Notes: generated from the letters alone by a model not told the origin. A DNA stretch of 64,000 nucleotides from Macrobrachium rosenbergii (GCF_040412425.1 NC_089743.1:88775971-88839970); one strand, 5' to 3'. Shown: positions 9,983-21,530, counted from the first letter of the stretch. A program made the numbers and translations.

Positions 9983-10792
9983 GACACCGCCACCGCCAGC
10001 ACCAGCCCATCCAGCAACAAAGCTGCAGCAGCAAGCACCCTCCTACCGCCATTCACAGCCCACAACCCAGAGGCCTGGTTCTTCAGAGTGGGAGACCATC
10101 TGCAGGTCTAAGATCTCTTCATTCCGCAAAGCCGACGTCGACATCGAGTTCAGGCCAGACGACGTCTTTGAGCAGATCGCAGAATGGTTCGCCGACCAAC
10201 AGACAACCGTCACCTACAAAATGCTGAAAGCCTAAATAAGGTTGTCCTTCAGCATGCCGCTAGGAAATTCCTAGACAACGTAGGGGCAGCAATAGGAAAC
10301 CAGCAGCTGTCGCACGTCTACAAGCAGCTGCGGTGGATAGTTATGATTCCCGCCACAGACGACTGCCCAAAGACTACGCTGGACCTCGTGAGTGAGGCCC
10401 TACTCACAAAATTACCCCGCCAAATAGTCACGGCCATCCGCAATGCATCAACCATGGACCTCAACAATTTCTTCAAAGCAGTCGAGGCCATCCACCTGGG
10501 CCACAAGCCAAAGGAGCCTACACAACCACCCACAGCAGCAGCCGCCCCACAGCTACAGTAGTAGACCAACACAGAGATGGACAGCAATCCAGAGGGTTCC
10601 ACTGCCCCCATACACTGCTACTGGAACTCCAAGTGGAAAAACACACTCAAGTTCAAGCCCAAAACTGATGAACGTCCCAGTGGCATTTGTTTCTACCACT
10701 GGAGTATTGGGAGTGAAGCCCAAAAATGTGAAAATGATTGCTACATGTCAAAAAACATGCAAAAGGGTTACAGCAGTGACCCAACAAAATAA
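9974..10792 (+). pseudogene. gag remnant (capsid and Cys/His motif)
   Basis: Starts at ATG 9974 or 9977, just inside the LTR. An early LPPFTAHNPEAWFFRVGDHL segment matches the conserved start of arthropod gypsy gag (LPPF...P..WF). Frame then shifts at about 10110-10130 (FRPDDVFEQIAEWF segment) and again before 10184, where a helical capsid-like stretch runs to the in-frame stops at 10559-10564. Past these stops, in the same frame, ICFYHWSIGSEAQKCENDC (about 10685-10741) matches the C-x-Y-H...A-x-x-C-x-x-x-C gag C-terminal motif of this clade. Gag would form the nucleocapsid-like particle; this copy cannot. Confidence 0.75.
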
Positions 10793-10869
10793 ACGTCAGC
10801 AATGGGCAGACCAGTTGCCTTGTAAGAGAAACCGCACCTGCTTTCCGCTTTCTTTCTTCCAGGCACAGG

Positions 10870-11280
10870 CAAAAAGACTCAAAGTGTTTTTTCATTGATG
10901 AAAGATCAAGTATGGAATTCCTGGTCGACACTGGCACATGCAAATCATTCATGCCAGCCAACCCGCATGAAGGCCTCTATCTAACCCCCAGCACCCTACA
11001 GGTGTCCACTGCCAGTGGAGCTCCACTGAAAATATATGGGAAAAGGACCATGAATTTGTCATTCGGCAGCAAGCAGTACAACTGGACGTTTGTCACAGCA
11101 GACAATCATACTTTTAAGAGCACGCCTCCTAAAAGCCCACAACATGTTGGTAGATGTAGCGAAACAGCAGATGATCACACGACCCACACATGTAGCCTCA
11201 CTCACACCGACTCCGGCACCACAGATAAGTCGCGTCCTAAAGGAGTTCCAAGGGGTATTTAAGAACGACCTTAGATGTTT
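10870..11280 (+). pseudogene. Retropepsin-type aspartic protease remnant
   Basis: MEFLVDTGTCKSFMP at 10912 on contains the catalytic D-T-G triad (codons 10927-10935) in the usual hydrophobic context. A flap-like region follows. The C-terminal segment around LLKAHNMLVDVAKQQMI lies in a different frame from 11090, so a frameshift separates the halves. The downstream ISRVLKEFQGVFKND segment is the typical linker to reverse transcriptase. Confidence 0.8.
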
Positions 11281-11369
11281 GGCCCCAGAAAAACTTGCCC
11301 ATGCCAGCAAGCTTTCCAGGACATGGAACAGCCAGGAATATGCCAAAAAGCTTCCAGCCCTTGGGCACC

Positions 11370-12057
11370 TCCCCTACACATAGTACCAAAACCTGATGGC
11401 GCATGGTGACCCTGCGAAGACTACAGGAGACTCAACGTCAATACAGTACCTGACAGGTACCCAATGCTGAACGTCACCAACATAACCAACCAGATGGAGG
11501 GCGCTAAAATATTTACAGAGATTGACCTGTTGAAGGGATACTTCCAAGTCCCAGTCATGAAGGGGGACAGAAAAAATGGCCATTATCACCCCCTCCAGAG
11601 CATACACCTTCAACTACAGCTGCTTTGGGTTCTGGAACTCAGGTGTGACCTTCAAATGTCTGATGGACGAAATCCTGGGCATTCTACCCTTCTGCGTCGT
11701 CTATGTCAAGGACATACTGATATTCAGCCCCAACATCAAACAACACATGAGAGATGTCAGGCAGGTCCTGCAAATACTTAAAGAAAATGGACTTATAGTC
11801 TGAAAAGACAAATGAGAATTGGCAAAACCAGTAGTGGAATTCCTAGGCCACTAAATAACCCCGAAGGTGTCAAGCCCCTCCCAACGAAGGTCCAAGCAAT
11901 CACCGATTTCCCAAAACCGACATCAATCAAAGCAGTTCAAGAGTTCACAGGAATGATTAACTATCACCACTATTTCATACCCAACCTTGCTAAAATAATG
12001 GACCCAATATATGATTGCTTAAAAGGAAAACCTACAATACTATGTTGGAATTAAAAA
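11370..12057 (+). pseudogene. Reverse transcriptase remnant with altered catalytic motif
   Basis: The conserved blocks appear in order but in several frames. VPKPDG.W is followed by an in-frame stop TGA at 11407-11409, where Arg is usual, then DYRRLN and TVPDRYP. FTEIDLLKGYFQVP holds the first catalytic Asp (11524). The frame then shifts near 11570 to AIITPSRAYTFNYSCFG. The palm motif reads YVKDILIFS at about 11702, so the first Asp of the usual Y-V-D-D is Lys. Thumb/connection sequence follows after a stop near 11803 (PEGVKPLPTKVQAI, 11812 frame). The enzyme would be inactive. Confidence 0.9.
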
Positions 12058-12480
12058 CAAGATAAAGCCTTCACATTAGCTAAAAAAGCAATCACCTCCG
12101 CTGCCAAACTAATTTTTCCTTTACCCCATAGGTCCCTCACCCTAATGATGGATGCGAGTAGCACAGCAATGGTCACAGTACTTGAACAAGACACAGATGA
12201 TGGTCACCACCTATTGGCATTCTTCAGTAAGAAGTAAGAAGTTATCAGTCCACAGAACCACCTGCCACTTCCTACACATGCTAGAAGGACAACAATTCAT
12301 GGTGCAGAAGGACCACCAACCACTGGTACATGCCTTCACCAAAAGCAGAGATGGGTGGTCACCTATCATCAATAGCAGAACACTCCTGCACCATCAGATA
12401 CTTCCAGGGCTCTTCCTACAATGTGGCAGACACCCTTTCCCGAAACTCCATCAACACCGTCCACATTGGGATTTCATATC
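12058..12480 (+). pseudogene. RNase H domain remnant
   Basis: LTLMMDASSTAMVTVLEQ at about 12136-12190 matches the first RNase H block (D-A-S). LAFFSKK, QPLVHAFTKS and a later frame ending GSSYNVADTLSRNS follow, the last being the diagnostic end of gypsy RNase H (N-x-x-A-D-x-L-S-R). At least two frame changes occur, so it is broken. Confidence 0.85.
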
Positions 12481-13560
12481 CTGAAATAGCATCAGCTGAG
12501 AAGGATGATGAAGAGACGACCATTGCCTGTGAGACAAGTACCAGACGCCCTCGCCCATACCTACCGTTAGGGTTGAGAAAAAGTCTTCAACCCCACCTAC
12601 AACCTGCCCACCCATCGGGCAGATCCACCACCAGAACCTTGTCAGAGTGGTACATCTGGTGGGGAATGCAGGCAGACATCAAAAAGTGGGCAAGAGAATG
12701 CCTCCCATGTCAAACATCACAAATAACGAGGCACACAGAGACGGGGATAGGAGAATTCCAGACAACACAGGGACGACAGGCCCACATCCATGTCAACATC
12801 ATGGGACCCCTGCCCCCTCCGAGGGGTGCAGGTATCTCTTCACGATCATCGACAGGAACACCAATGGCCAGAAGCAATACCAATAAGGCAGCAGACAGCA
12901 GAGAGTTGTGTGAAAGCACTAACAGACTGGGTCGGCGGGCATGGAGTACAGCAGTATATAACAAGTGACAGAGGAACTAACTTCACCTCCACCTTATGCA
13001 GCTCCCTCACTGCCAGCCGTGAGACAAAAGTCATTCACACAACAGCATACAATCCAGAAGCAAACAGCATGGTGGAGCAGCTGCACCACTCCCTCAAATC
13101 AGCACTCACCGCCAGATGTCAAGGCGAGAGTTGGAGAAAGGAGTTACCATGGGCTTTGCTGGGACTAAGAACAGCCCCGCACGCAGCATTCAACACATCA
13201 CTGGCAGAAGCACTCTACGGTCAGGTGTTGATAATACCAACAGACATTTTTCAAAACACGATGGAGCCCACGACTCTTCCAGGCGTCCGTAGAGCATTAG
13301 AAAACATAATGCCAGCGAAGACATACGACGTAGCAAGAAAAGAATATGTCCCTGCAGACCTTACAAAAGCAAAGTATGCATTCATAAGAATAGACACATG
13401 CAAGCCACCCCCCTCTCTCCAGCCTACTTGGGACCACACCACATACTACAACACAGAAATAAAGCATATCAGCTGACGGTAGACGGGAGAATCACCTGGG
13501 TCTCCACTGACAGAATGAAACCAGCCTATATCCCAGACTGCGACCCACTCCCCCAGGCTT
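12481..13560 (+). pseudogene. Integrase remnant (HHCC, DDE core, GPY/F module)
   Basis: The zinc-binding region shows HPSGRSTTRTL and, later, C-L-P-C in the 12330 frame. The core starts with LFTIIDRNTNG in the 12647 frame (first Asp). The frame then shifts to 12790, where ITSDRGTNF gives the second Asp (12967-12969) and NSMVEQLHHSLK gives the Glu (13075-13077), so all three catalytic acids are present though not in one frame. LPWALLGLRTAPH is typical of this clade. The C-terminal AYLGPHHIL...GRITWVSTDRMKPAY (13398 frame) is the GPY/F module. No chromodomain is seen. Confidence 0.88.
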
Positions 13561-13562
13561 AC

Positions 13563-13566
13563 TTTT

Positions 13567-13600
<34 letters not shown>
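13563..13600 (+). repeat. (GA)n at the polypurine-tract position
   Basis: TTTTGGGA followed by about 15 GA units ends 3 bp before the 3' LTR. An LTR retrotransposon needs a purine tract exactly here to prime plus-strand DNA, so this tract is either an expanded polypurine tract or a microsatellite that grew from it. Confidence 0.75.
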
Positions 13601-13601
<1 letters not shown>

Positions 13602-13892
13602 GTGAGGTCCAGATCTGTCATTGGGACCCTCAGGGCAGCCTTGCTTCAAAACAAAATCAGGAAACATAGATCCAGCACTCCTGATCCAAACAATCTTCCT
13701 AAATTGTATAAAGAATTGTTAACCATTCTTCAGGTCAGAGAAACTTTTTTATCTGACTGTACAGGCGTCCCTCCTGTTTTTCCTAATGTCAAATACTACT
13801 TTTACGCTCAAAAAGAGCTTGACTGTCAGAGATTTGTGTGAATAAAGCACAATACCTTGAATCTGCCTCCTCTTACTCACTGCCTCGTTATA
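13601..13892 (+). repeat. 3' LTR of the gypsy element
   Basis: Starts TGTGAGGTCCAGATCTGTC and ends with homology at CCTCGTTATA. AATAAA lies at 13841-13846. It is shorter than the 5' LTR by two indels. Confidence 0.8.
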
Positions 13893-14045
13893 TCTTCACT
13901 CACACTTCATAAGGGCCATCCATAAGAGAGACTGGCCAAGCCTGTACTACCCAAACGCTAGAGTCCTGACGCTAGGTTTGTGGCCACGGAACAAAATAGA
14001 TGATTATATACATGCTATTCATAAACCTAGTTCTGTGTTGTATGT

Positions 14046-14050
14046 GTATG

Positions 14051-14087
<37 letters not shown>
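14046..14087. repeat. (TA)n microsatellite
   Basis: About 18 TA units after a short ATGTGTATGTA lead. Confidence 0.9.
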
Positions 14088-14089
<2 letters not shown>

Positions 14090-14214
14090 TACATCAAACT
14101 CACTCATATATACATTATACTGTATATAGACCCAGCAAATGCAAGCCAACCCGTGCCATCACTCAGCCATGGTACTCACTTCGGCTGATTGCACCTATCA
14201 AATGTGGGTGGTAG

Positions 14215-15005
14215 GTTCGCCAAAACGTTATCATAAAAAGATCATCACTATCGTTACTGCCTCCAACGCAGTGCGACGTAAAAGGGCCCTTCCATTGCCC
14301 TAAATTTTACATATCTCCAGTAACCTCTAGCCTTTCTTTTCATCGTTCTCATAGAAGTAGGTCTTCGTCTTCCACCTCTTCTGACCCCAGAGTTGTCCGG
14401 CAATATAACGTATTATTATCCCTTGGGTGGTTCGAAGGACATGTCCAAGCCATCTCTATCTCCCCTTCATCCTCATCTCATCTATATACGGAACTTCCAT
14501 AATTTCCTTTATGGTAAGATTTCTCACTATCCAGCCATTTGACTCCTAATATTCTTCTTGAAACTTTAAGCACAAATCAACGAAATCTTTCAGGTATAGT
14601 TTCAATTTTTCAGGTATAGTTTCAATGCCATACATGATTCATGTCCGTATAACAATACAGACCGTATTGTTTATAGTCTGTATTATGTTACTTTAGTATG
14701 CTTTTTCAATCTATTTGAATTCCCTTAATGAATCTGGTAATTTTATGACTTGCCTTTTTTTAATCTTCGGCTATGTTCCAGCTCGAGAGAATCCGTATCG
14801 GATATTACTGTAACTAAACATTTGAAAAACATCAGTAATCCTTTCTAGAGCTAGTTTTCTTTCATCCCTCTGTGCATACTCTGTCATCATTACCTAGATT
14901 TTTCTGTGTGCATACTCTGTCATCATTACCTCGATTTTTCACAAGATTTATCTTAAGTCCCGTCTCTCTAGACATATAATCCATTCCATTAAACACGGTT
15001 TGTAA
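14215..15005 (-). pseudogene. LINE (non-LTR) reverse transcriptase C-terminal remnant, copy A
   Basis: Read on the minus strand, frames interrupted by stops show, in order, RETGLKIN, a YGHES-like block, RRILGVKWLD, TIKEIMEVPYIDE and RWLGHVLRT, then a Gly/Arg-rich stretch. This is the region that follows the palm domain in many arthropod LINEs. The same blocks recur at 33.0 kb and 44.8-46.0 kb. Two local duplications disturb it: an 18-bp TTTCAGGTATAGTTTCAA repeat (14588-14628) and a roughly 36-bp repeat at 14868-14940. Clade not assigned. Inactive. Confidence 0.75.
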
Positions 15006-15010
15006 ACACT

Positions 15011-15643
15011 AGCGGAGCTTTGATGATAAAAAGAGCATCGTTTACGTTTTAAAACTGTCAAGTTTCTATCAGTGCTCCAATCTGGACCTCTTCCATCACC
15101 AACCATTTACTTTATCATAAAACATCCAAGAGAAGGGGAAACAGGAAAGGTGACAACATTCCCCTGTCGCTCCCCGTTATTTGCAAATGTACGTGACAAG
15201 ACTTCATTAATATTAACTTTGCATCTGCTCCATTCATGGACAGTGCTCTATATGTGTGTAACTGGGCACTTACTCCCTAACCATTGATTGGGGGACCTCT
15301 CCCAAATGTATTTGTCTCCTGAAATACCGATGCAAAATAAGTAACTTGAAGGGGAGGTGGGAGGAGAGAGCAGTAGGAAGATAAGTAGAAGGGAACAAAT
15401 TACTAACATGACTTCATCTTTCTTTAGAATAACAAACTCCTTTTGCAAGAAGGGGGGGGGATACACCTTTGGGAGGGAGAAAGCAGCCATAAAAGGCTTA
15501 ATGTTTATCCATTTTATATTGTAAATTTCATGGGAAATACAACGATTCATCTCTCCAACGACTTGGCTATCTATCAAGAAAAGCGCCTCTCATTGGGTTA
15601 AGGGTTGCCTATTTTTCATATAAAAGTCGACATTACATAAAAG

Positions 15644-15645
<2 letters not shown>
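15011..15645. other. Unrecognised stretch
   Basis: No repeat family or gene recognised. A 109-codon minus-strand frame (15248-15577) has two hydrophobic patches but no motif, and I do not call it a gene. Confidence 0.4.

Positions 15646-15677
<32 letters not shown>
15646..15677. repeat. (GA)n microsatellite
   Basis: About 16 GA units. Confidence 0.95.
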
Positions 15678-15680
<3 letters not shown>

Positions 15681-15966
15681 CTTATACTCCATCCTTAAAA
15701 CAAAGAACACCATGGTGTGAGGATTTAAAGCTTTAGAAGATTAAAATGAAAAACTTAATCATCATTCATAAATCATCAACCACACCACCATATGCAACCA
15801 CTGGCTTTTAAGCAAAATTCAAAGATAGCATAAAGAGCAAAACCCCTAAGACTTACAGTCTTGGTCGCTGATACCGATTATGGCCTTTGTTTCAAAATAA
15901 CGGGAAAAATGGTTCAAGACCACTCCATCTTGACATTTATTACACCCTGGCCCCTCCATACCACTT

Positions 15967-16216
15967 GCTTAGAACCCACAGAATCGAATTCAATAAAATC
16001 ATGTATTTCTAACAACCATAATGCCATGTAAACTTCTCGATTTTCCTGATGCTTAGAACCCACACAATCGAATTTAATAAAATCATGTGTTTCTAACATC
16101 CATAATGCCATGTAAACTTCTGGATTTCCTGATGCTTAGAACCCACAGAATCGAATTCAATAAAATCATGTATTTCTAACAACCATAATGCCATGTAAAC
16201 TTCTTGATTTTCTGAT
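15967..16216. repeat. 83-84 bp tandem repeat, three units
   Basis: Units begin with GCTTAGAACCCACA at 15967, 16051 and 16134 and are over 90% alike by eye. The small minus-strand frame across them repeats the same peptide and is not evidence of a gene. Confidence 0.9.
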
Positions 16217-16971
16217 ATTTTCTGGATAAGTTTTCCTCTCAAAGCATGAAATCAGAATAAGGAAATAAAGTAAGAAAACTCTCATTTGCTATGCGGGACT
16301 CAAACGCACACAACCGCTAGGATAGTGATGATGGCGCTACTAGCTATGCTATAATAAAAGTTCAAGAATTTACGTCCAGTCGTATGCACTCATTTTAGTT
16401 GAATTTGGTGACACTTTTACTAAAGATGGATTAAATCCATCATCAAGGCCATATAATGTTTAACGTTTTGGTGTTTTAATTAGAGATTAACAGTCTTAAA
16501 TGCACACTCTCCCCTCTCCCCTCCATTCTCTACACGCGCGCAAGCACACACGTGACACACACACACACACACATAGAAAAAATCCACCTTTTACTTTGTC
16601 ATGAATAACTTCAGAAAGTGCAGTTCCTTTAATTTACAGCAAGCATCCTGGGATGAGCTTACTATAAGCCCACACTACCCTGATGTTCAAGGAGCTTTCT
16701 GCTTCTATAACATTCATCATATCCCTGAAGGTACCAGTCCTGATAGTGACCAAATACGACGCTGGTGAACCTCTTGGATTACATACCCTCTGGCTTTCAC
16801 CGGGTATTCTGGGACGAGGTAGCCAACCTCAAGCGGCTCTCCCAAGCCTCCTAATTCACTGGACGGTCCACAACCATAGCTTACAAATGAAAAAAAAAAC
16901 AGGCCTCAGCAACAACAACAGTGACTTTACTATCTAATTTCTGTTTTTCATAACAATACTCGACTGATACT
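16217..16971. other. Unrecognised stretch
   Basis: Includes a short (CA)n at 16554-16573. The 84-codon plus frame at 16683 has no recognised motif. Confidence 0.4.
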
Positions 16972-17600
16972 AACAGAGAAAGAAATTTTGGTTTTTTCAT
17001 AAAATACTGCAGGCTGATTCGGCTACCAGCCCACTTTACTATCTAACAGAGAAAGAAATTTTTGTTTTTTCATAAAATACTGCAGGCTAATTCGGCTACC
17101 AGCCCACTTTACTACTCATAAAATACTGCAGGCTGATTTGGCTACCAGCCCACTACCAGCCCAACCAGCCCACTTTACTAAAATACTCAAAGAAATTTTA
17201 TTTCTAACAGAAAAGAAAATTTTTGTTTTTTCAAAAAAAATATTTTTTTTCTATAAAGCAGGCTAATTCGGCTACCAGCCCACTTTACTATCTAACAGAG
17301 AAAGAAATTTTTGTATTTTTCATAAAATACTGCAGGCTAACTCGGCTACCAGCACACTTTACTACTTAACAGCGAAAGAAAATTTTTGTATTTTCAAAAA
17401 AATATTCCAGGCTAATTCGGCTACCAGCACACTTTAGTATCTAACAGAGAAAGAAATTTTTGACTTTCAAAAAATTCAGGCTAACCGACTAAAAAAGAGA
17501 AATTTAATGCCAAATTCGCCCACTTTACTATCTACCAGAGAAAGAAAATTTTTGTATTTTCATAAAATTCTCCAGGCTAATTCGGCTACCAGCCAACTTC
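16972..17600. repeat. Degenerate minisatellite, about 73 bp period
   Basis: About eight or nine copies of a unit running AACAGAGAAAGAAATTTTTG, then TCATAAAATACTGCAGGCTA, then TTCGGCTACCAGCCCACTTT. Some units are truncated, with local reduplication of ACCAGCCC at about 17145-17170. Later units diverge more. Confidence 0.9.
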
Positions 17601-18265
17601 ACATTCTAGTGATAACATGACTCTCTAAAATAACCGATTTAAAAAAATTATATTTAATGGCCTTTTAACATAATACACTAAATACTACCAAAGGCAGATA
17701 CCATCAACACCTCTCCTCAAGTAATCACTTCAGGATGAAAAGGTAAGATCTGAAGATAAAAAACCTGGGAAAAAAAAAAAAAAAAAAAAGGGGGCGAGAA
17801 GGAAAGAAAGAGGAAGAAATATAGAGCATCACCATTCTTGGAATGCCGTAAGAGATCTTTGATCTCCTACCTAGAGGGAGAGCCACCAATAATTCTAACC
17901 CCGGATAAAAGGACACTGAATCCTCAGCATCACTGTCCTTTTGATGTCTGGCGCTTAGGTACAAATAAACACTCGAGCATTTCAAAGAACGAACACTGCT
18001 GCCATTTCCCTTTTCTTTTTGAAGATTCTAATTCCCTAGGAAACGATTCCAGGCAGGTATGGGAACGGTGGGAATGATATTGATGCTGAAAAGAAGTACG
18101 GTACATTCCCCACCACCCCCGTCTGTGTGTCTTTGGAGAAAGAGAGAGAGAGAGAGAATTTGATCTGAAGAATACCTGACAAATGGTTCCATTAAATTAA
18201 GGTGTAGGTGAGGATACCTCGTTCAGCCACCCTCCTGCTCTGGTTCTAATGCTATGATAATATAT
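17601..18265. other. Unrecognised stretch
   Basis: Contains a poly(A) run at about 17769-17789 followed by GGGGGCG, and a short (GA)n at 18138-18156. Small frames only. Confidence 0.4.
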
Positions 18266-18272
18266 ATATATA

Positions 18273-18470
18273 TAAAGATAAAATCCACAAAGGAAACGGA
18301 AACACTGGAGTGCTGCGAGGTCTTTCGACACTTACGTCCTTTACTTAGCAGACTGAAAAATATAAAAAAGTTTACAAAGTATTATATTTCTTCAGTCTGC
18401 TAAAAGGAAATAATCGAAAGGCCTGCAGCACTCCAGTTCTCATTTCACTGGATTTTATCTTTATTTATAT
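18273..18470. repeat. Near-perfect palindromic dispersed repeat
   Basis: The left arm (18273-18368) and right arm (18382-18470) are reverse complements. Both ends carry AATAAAGATAAAATCC or its complement, then the ACTGGAGTGCTGC and TTTCG blocks, and TAGCAGACTGAA near the centre. A partial copy lies at 7918-8059. The arrangement could be a foldback element or the terminal region of a Penelope-like element, which often carry inverted terminal segments. The second idea is inference only. Confidence 0.75.
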
Positions 18471-18498
18471 TTCATCACAATTCCATATTTTCAGTTAT

Positions 18499-18502
<4 letters not shown>

Positions 18503-18547
<45 letters not shown>
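18503..18547. repeat. (TA)n microsatellite
   Basis: About 22 TA units just past the palindromic repeat. Confidence 0.95.
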
Positions 18548-18549
<2 letters not shown>

Positions 18550-21445
18550 TGTATATAATATACATATCCTCATATCTGTACAGATTACTCATCACAGTCC
18601 TCATACTTTGTCCAAATCTCTTGTCTCTCTGCATTCTAACTACGACCCACAAAAGTGAACTAACAATTAAGTCAATAATCTACTTCTTGAGAAACCCTAG
18701 CGCATTAGGCTGTAAAAAAACGCGTCCTGGAACACTGGTCTCTTCGCTAGTGACCTTAACTGACACTAGCTATTTACGAGTTGATTACTCTCTGCTATTA
18801 CTTGATGTAGGCCACAGGTGCACTAGATCAGCAATAAACAAATAAGTATGTCGACTACTATGGTACAAAATTCGTCATGTCATTCATACAAAAATTCGTC
18901 ATGTCATTCATAGTATTTCCACTATTCCTATGTTTTTAATAGGGTGCATTCATCTTCTTTAATCTGACATCGTGTTTACATTTTTACAAAGGGTTCTTTA
19001 TTATCCCCTTTTCCTCCTTTCATCCAATGGCATCTTCGTACTTCATCTCCTCTCTCCCTCCCTCTCTTGCTGAAGACTTAATACAATTCGCAATCTTGCT
19101 CTATCTTGCATGACGCCAAAAGTCTGATCTTGAATTGAAACTGCCCAACGCTTTCAAGTGCTTTCCGGATATATTTTAATTTAACTTTTCAAAATGCCTT
19201 CAAACCACTCTAACCTTTCAGAATGCCATTATATAAACTGTTTATTTTTGTGTTGGGGGAAGGGCAGGTATTTAAAGTAACAGTACTAGAAATTTCTGTT
19301 TCTCAATCGTCATGTGTTGCCATTATGAGACTGCTTTCCCTACATAAGAAATTTCTCACAGTTCTCATTATCAAAAGGAACATCGTCTGTTTCCAGTATC
19401 AATAACAACTGGGCTTTAATGTAATACTTCAATAAACTATGCTCCGCACCCAGCTTGTTCTTTAGTAATTTGTGTACTTAGAAATGACTAGTATTGGAGT
19501 TTGTCGCTCGTAAGTTGTCCTTGGGGTGGGAAGTTTTGGGGGGTGGGGGGGGCTGCTTGTTGGGTAAGCAAGGCTTTGGCTTCTTGCTTCCTCGTCTCAA
19601 TACACTTCCGGATATTGCCTTCTAGTGATAACCTTCTGCCTTTAACTTCAGCGGGTAGAAGCTCAAGTAGATTCATCTTATTCCTAAAATCTTCAACTCC
19701 ACTAATTTATTTGCAGAAAATATGTAGCGCTTACATGAAGATCCCTTTGCAATCATAGGAGACAATGTCACTGAAGACTTAATTTGCAGGATCGAGCCAA
19801 AATGCGTTGATTTTGCACAGCCCGATGTCAAGTGTTTTAAAGAGAGATCAAAATAAATCAATAAAACATAAGTATCCACTGGAATCTAATAAGCAATTGC
19901 AAATTTTCTCTCCGGCGAAAATCAGTATCCTCGAATTTATTTTTTACTTTTTTTTTTTGCGACCTTCAGTTTTGATAAAATGTACTGCCAGTCATTCAGT
20001 TTCATAAACACCAAAGCCATAAAACCAATATTGCATTGGCTCATTTATCCGACACCGAGGTGATTGGTTTAACCTCGACCCACCCCCAAAAAAAAAATGA
20101 AATAAAAAGAAATACACACAAAAAATGTTATCATGTAATACATCATGGCTAAACGCATACGTACTACCATATGTAATGGGAAAAATCTAAGACTGACCAA
20201 TATTAACACATGAAAGAAACTGAATTTAAGTTCAAATTAACTCGAATGATACATTTTTCACTGAATGTTCATCATCTTCCTCTGAAAAGCAGCCGAATGA
20301 TTTATCCATTCATTCGCACTCGAACCTCATTCCTCAAGACAAACAGATAATGAGAATAAGGGAACGAGGGAGAAAATTGAAGGCAACTTTTGCCGAGAGG
20401 CCATACAGGATCCATTATCTCATCCACATCCGTGAATCAATTAGTAAAAAACCAAGATTTTTTATAGAACAACTAATGAAAGATGGCATAGTCTACAGGG
20501 AAATTCTTCTCAAGACCATCAATTCCATTTTCTCACCCTGCATTTCATCTAAAAAAATCATACATGCCCACTGATTTCAACATTACCACAACAAAGCCTA
20601 ACGTTTTCTTTATTATTTTTATTATACTATCAAAGAGTATAGACCCTACGTCATATTTCGAGCACCGAACCATGCCAGTAACTAAAGTACTGCTGGCGGG
20701 TTTCAGGATAATCTAGGCACCAGTTTTCTGCATGGAGCAAAGTGTACAACAAGACAAGGAATCTGGTCACGACAGCATCAAAGCATTCCCAGTGAAATTC
20801 GCCAACACCTCAATCTCTTGGAGCTTCCAAGCCGAAAGCCGACCCCGGACCTAGGTTCCAGAACATACACGCTTACCACTCGACGACCTTAGGGTATGGA
20901 GAACGTGCACAAGCTGGGATAGAGAGCTTGCAAAGTGGAAACGCTTTCTGTCACCTGAAGTCTGCTTGTAACTGCAAAGCGGCGCTTGAGTATCGCTAAT
21001 TAATCTGGGTTCGTGAAACTCATGTTATTGCTGCTCTAAGACTTTACAAGTCTAAAATATTCAACCGTCATTTTTTCACAGCATTTCAACTTTGTCAAAT
21101 ACGAATCTTAATGGCTATGACCATATTAATAATTTCCATACACTATTCTCAAATACAAACTTCTTTTAGTAGTCTTTCATTTTTCTGTTTAAATAACATT
21201 TTCATCGTCTTTTTAGCACAGTCTCTAGACTCATCTTTGGAGACTGCTTCTAATTTCTTCTAAGAGCCAAAGCTCTAGGTAAGATGTTCAGTAAGGCACA
21301 AGCCAGTCTTCGATGTTTCCAAACTTACCAGATTAGTTTTTCCTTTTACAGCCCCAATTTGATTAAGCTATATTTGTTTTGACTAAGCCATGAGATTAAA
21401 AAAAAGTGGCACATCCTTTAAGAGAACTGTTGAGACACAAAGCAA
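18550..21445. other. Long unrecognised stretch without a gene
   Basis: Nearly 2.9 kb with no recognised repeat family and no frame over 85 codons with a domain. A direct duplication of AATTCGTCATGTCATTCATA lies at 18867-18912 (period 24). A weak tRNA-like segment on the minus strand near 20840-20890 is too degenerate to call. Confidence 0.4.
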
Positions 21446-21447
21446 TA

Positions 21448-21463
21448 CATATATATATAATAT

Positions 21464-21530
<67 letters not shown>

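Larger units (their letters stand above)
9558..13892 (+). mobile_element. Degenerate full-length Ty3/gypsy LTR retrotransposon
   Basis: About 4.3 kb, with the order LTR, primer-binding site, gag, protease, reverse transcriptase, RNase H, integrase, polypurine tract, LTR. This is the gypsy order, with integrase after RNase H. LTRs start with T(G/A)TGAGGTCCA and share the AATAAAGCA...ACCTTGA block near the 3' end. The coding region is split among many frames by stops and frameshifts, and the reverse transcriptase catalytic motif is altered, so the copy is inactive. No clear flanking target-site duplication was found (ATAGCA on the left, TCTTC on the right). LTR divergence is high, implying an old insertion. 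Confidence 0.9.

Noticed and set aside
10912..13560. Intact endogenous retrovirus or active retrotransposon
   Set aside because: No envelope region, many stops and frameshifts, and an altered reverse transcriptase palm motif. It is a decayed gypsy element.
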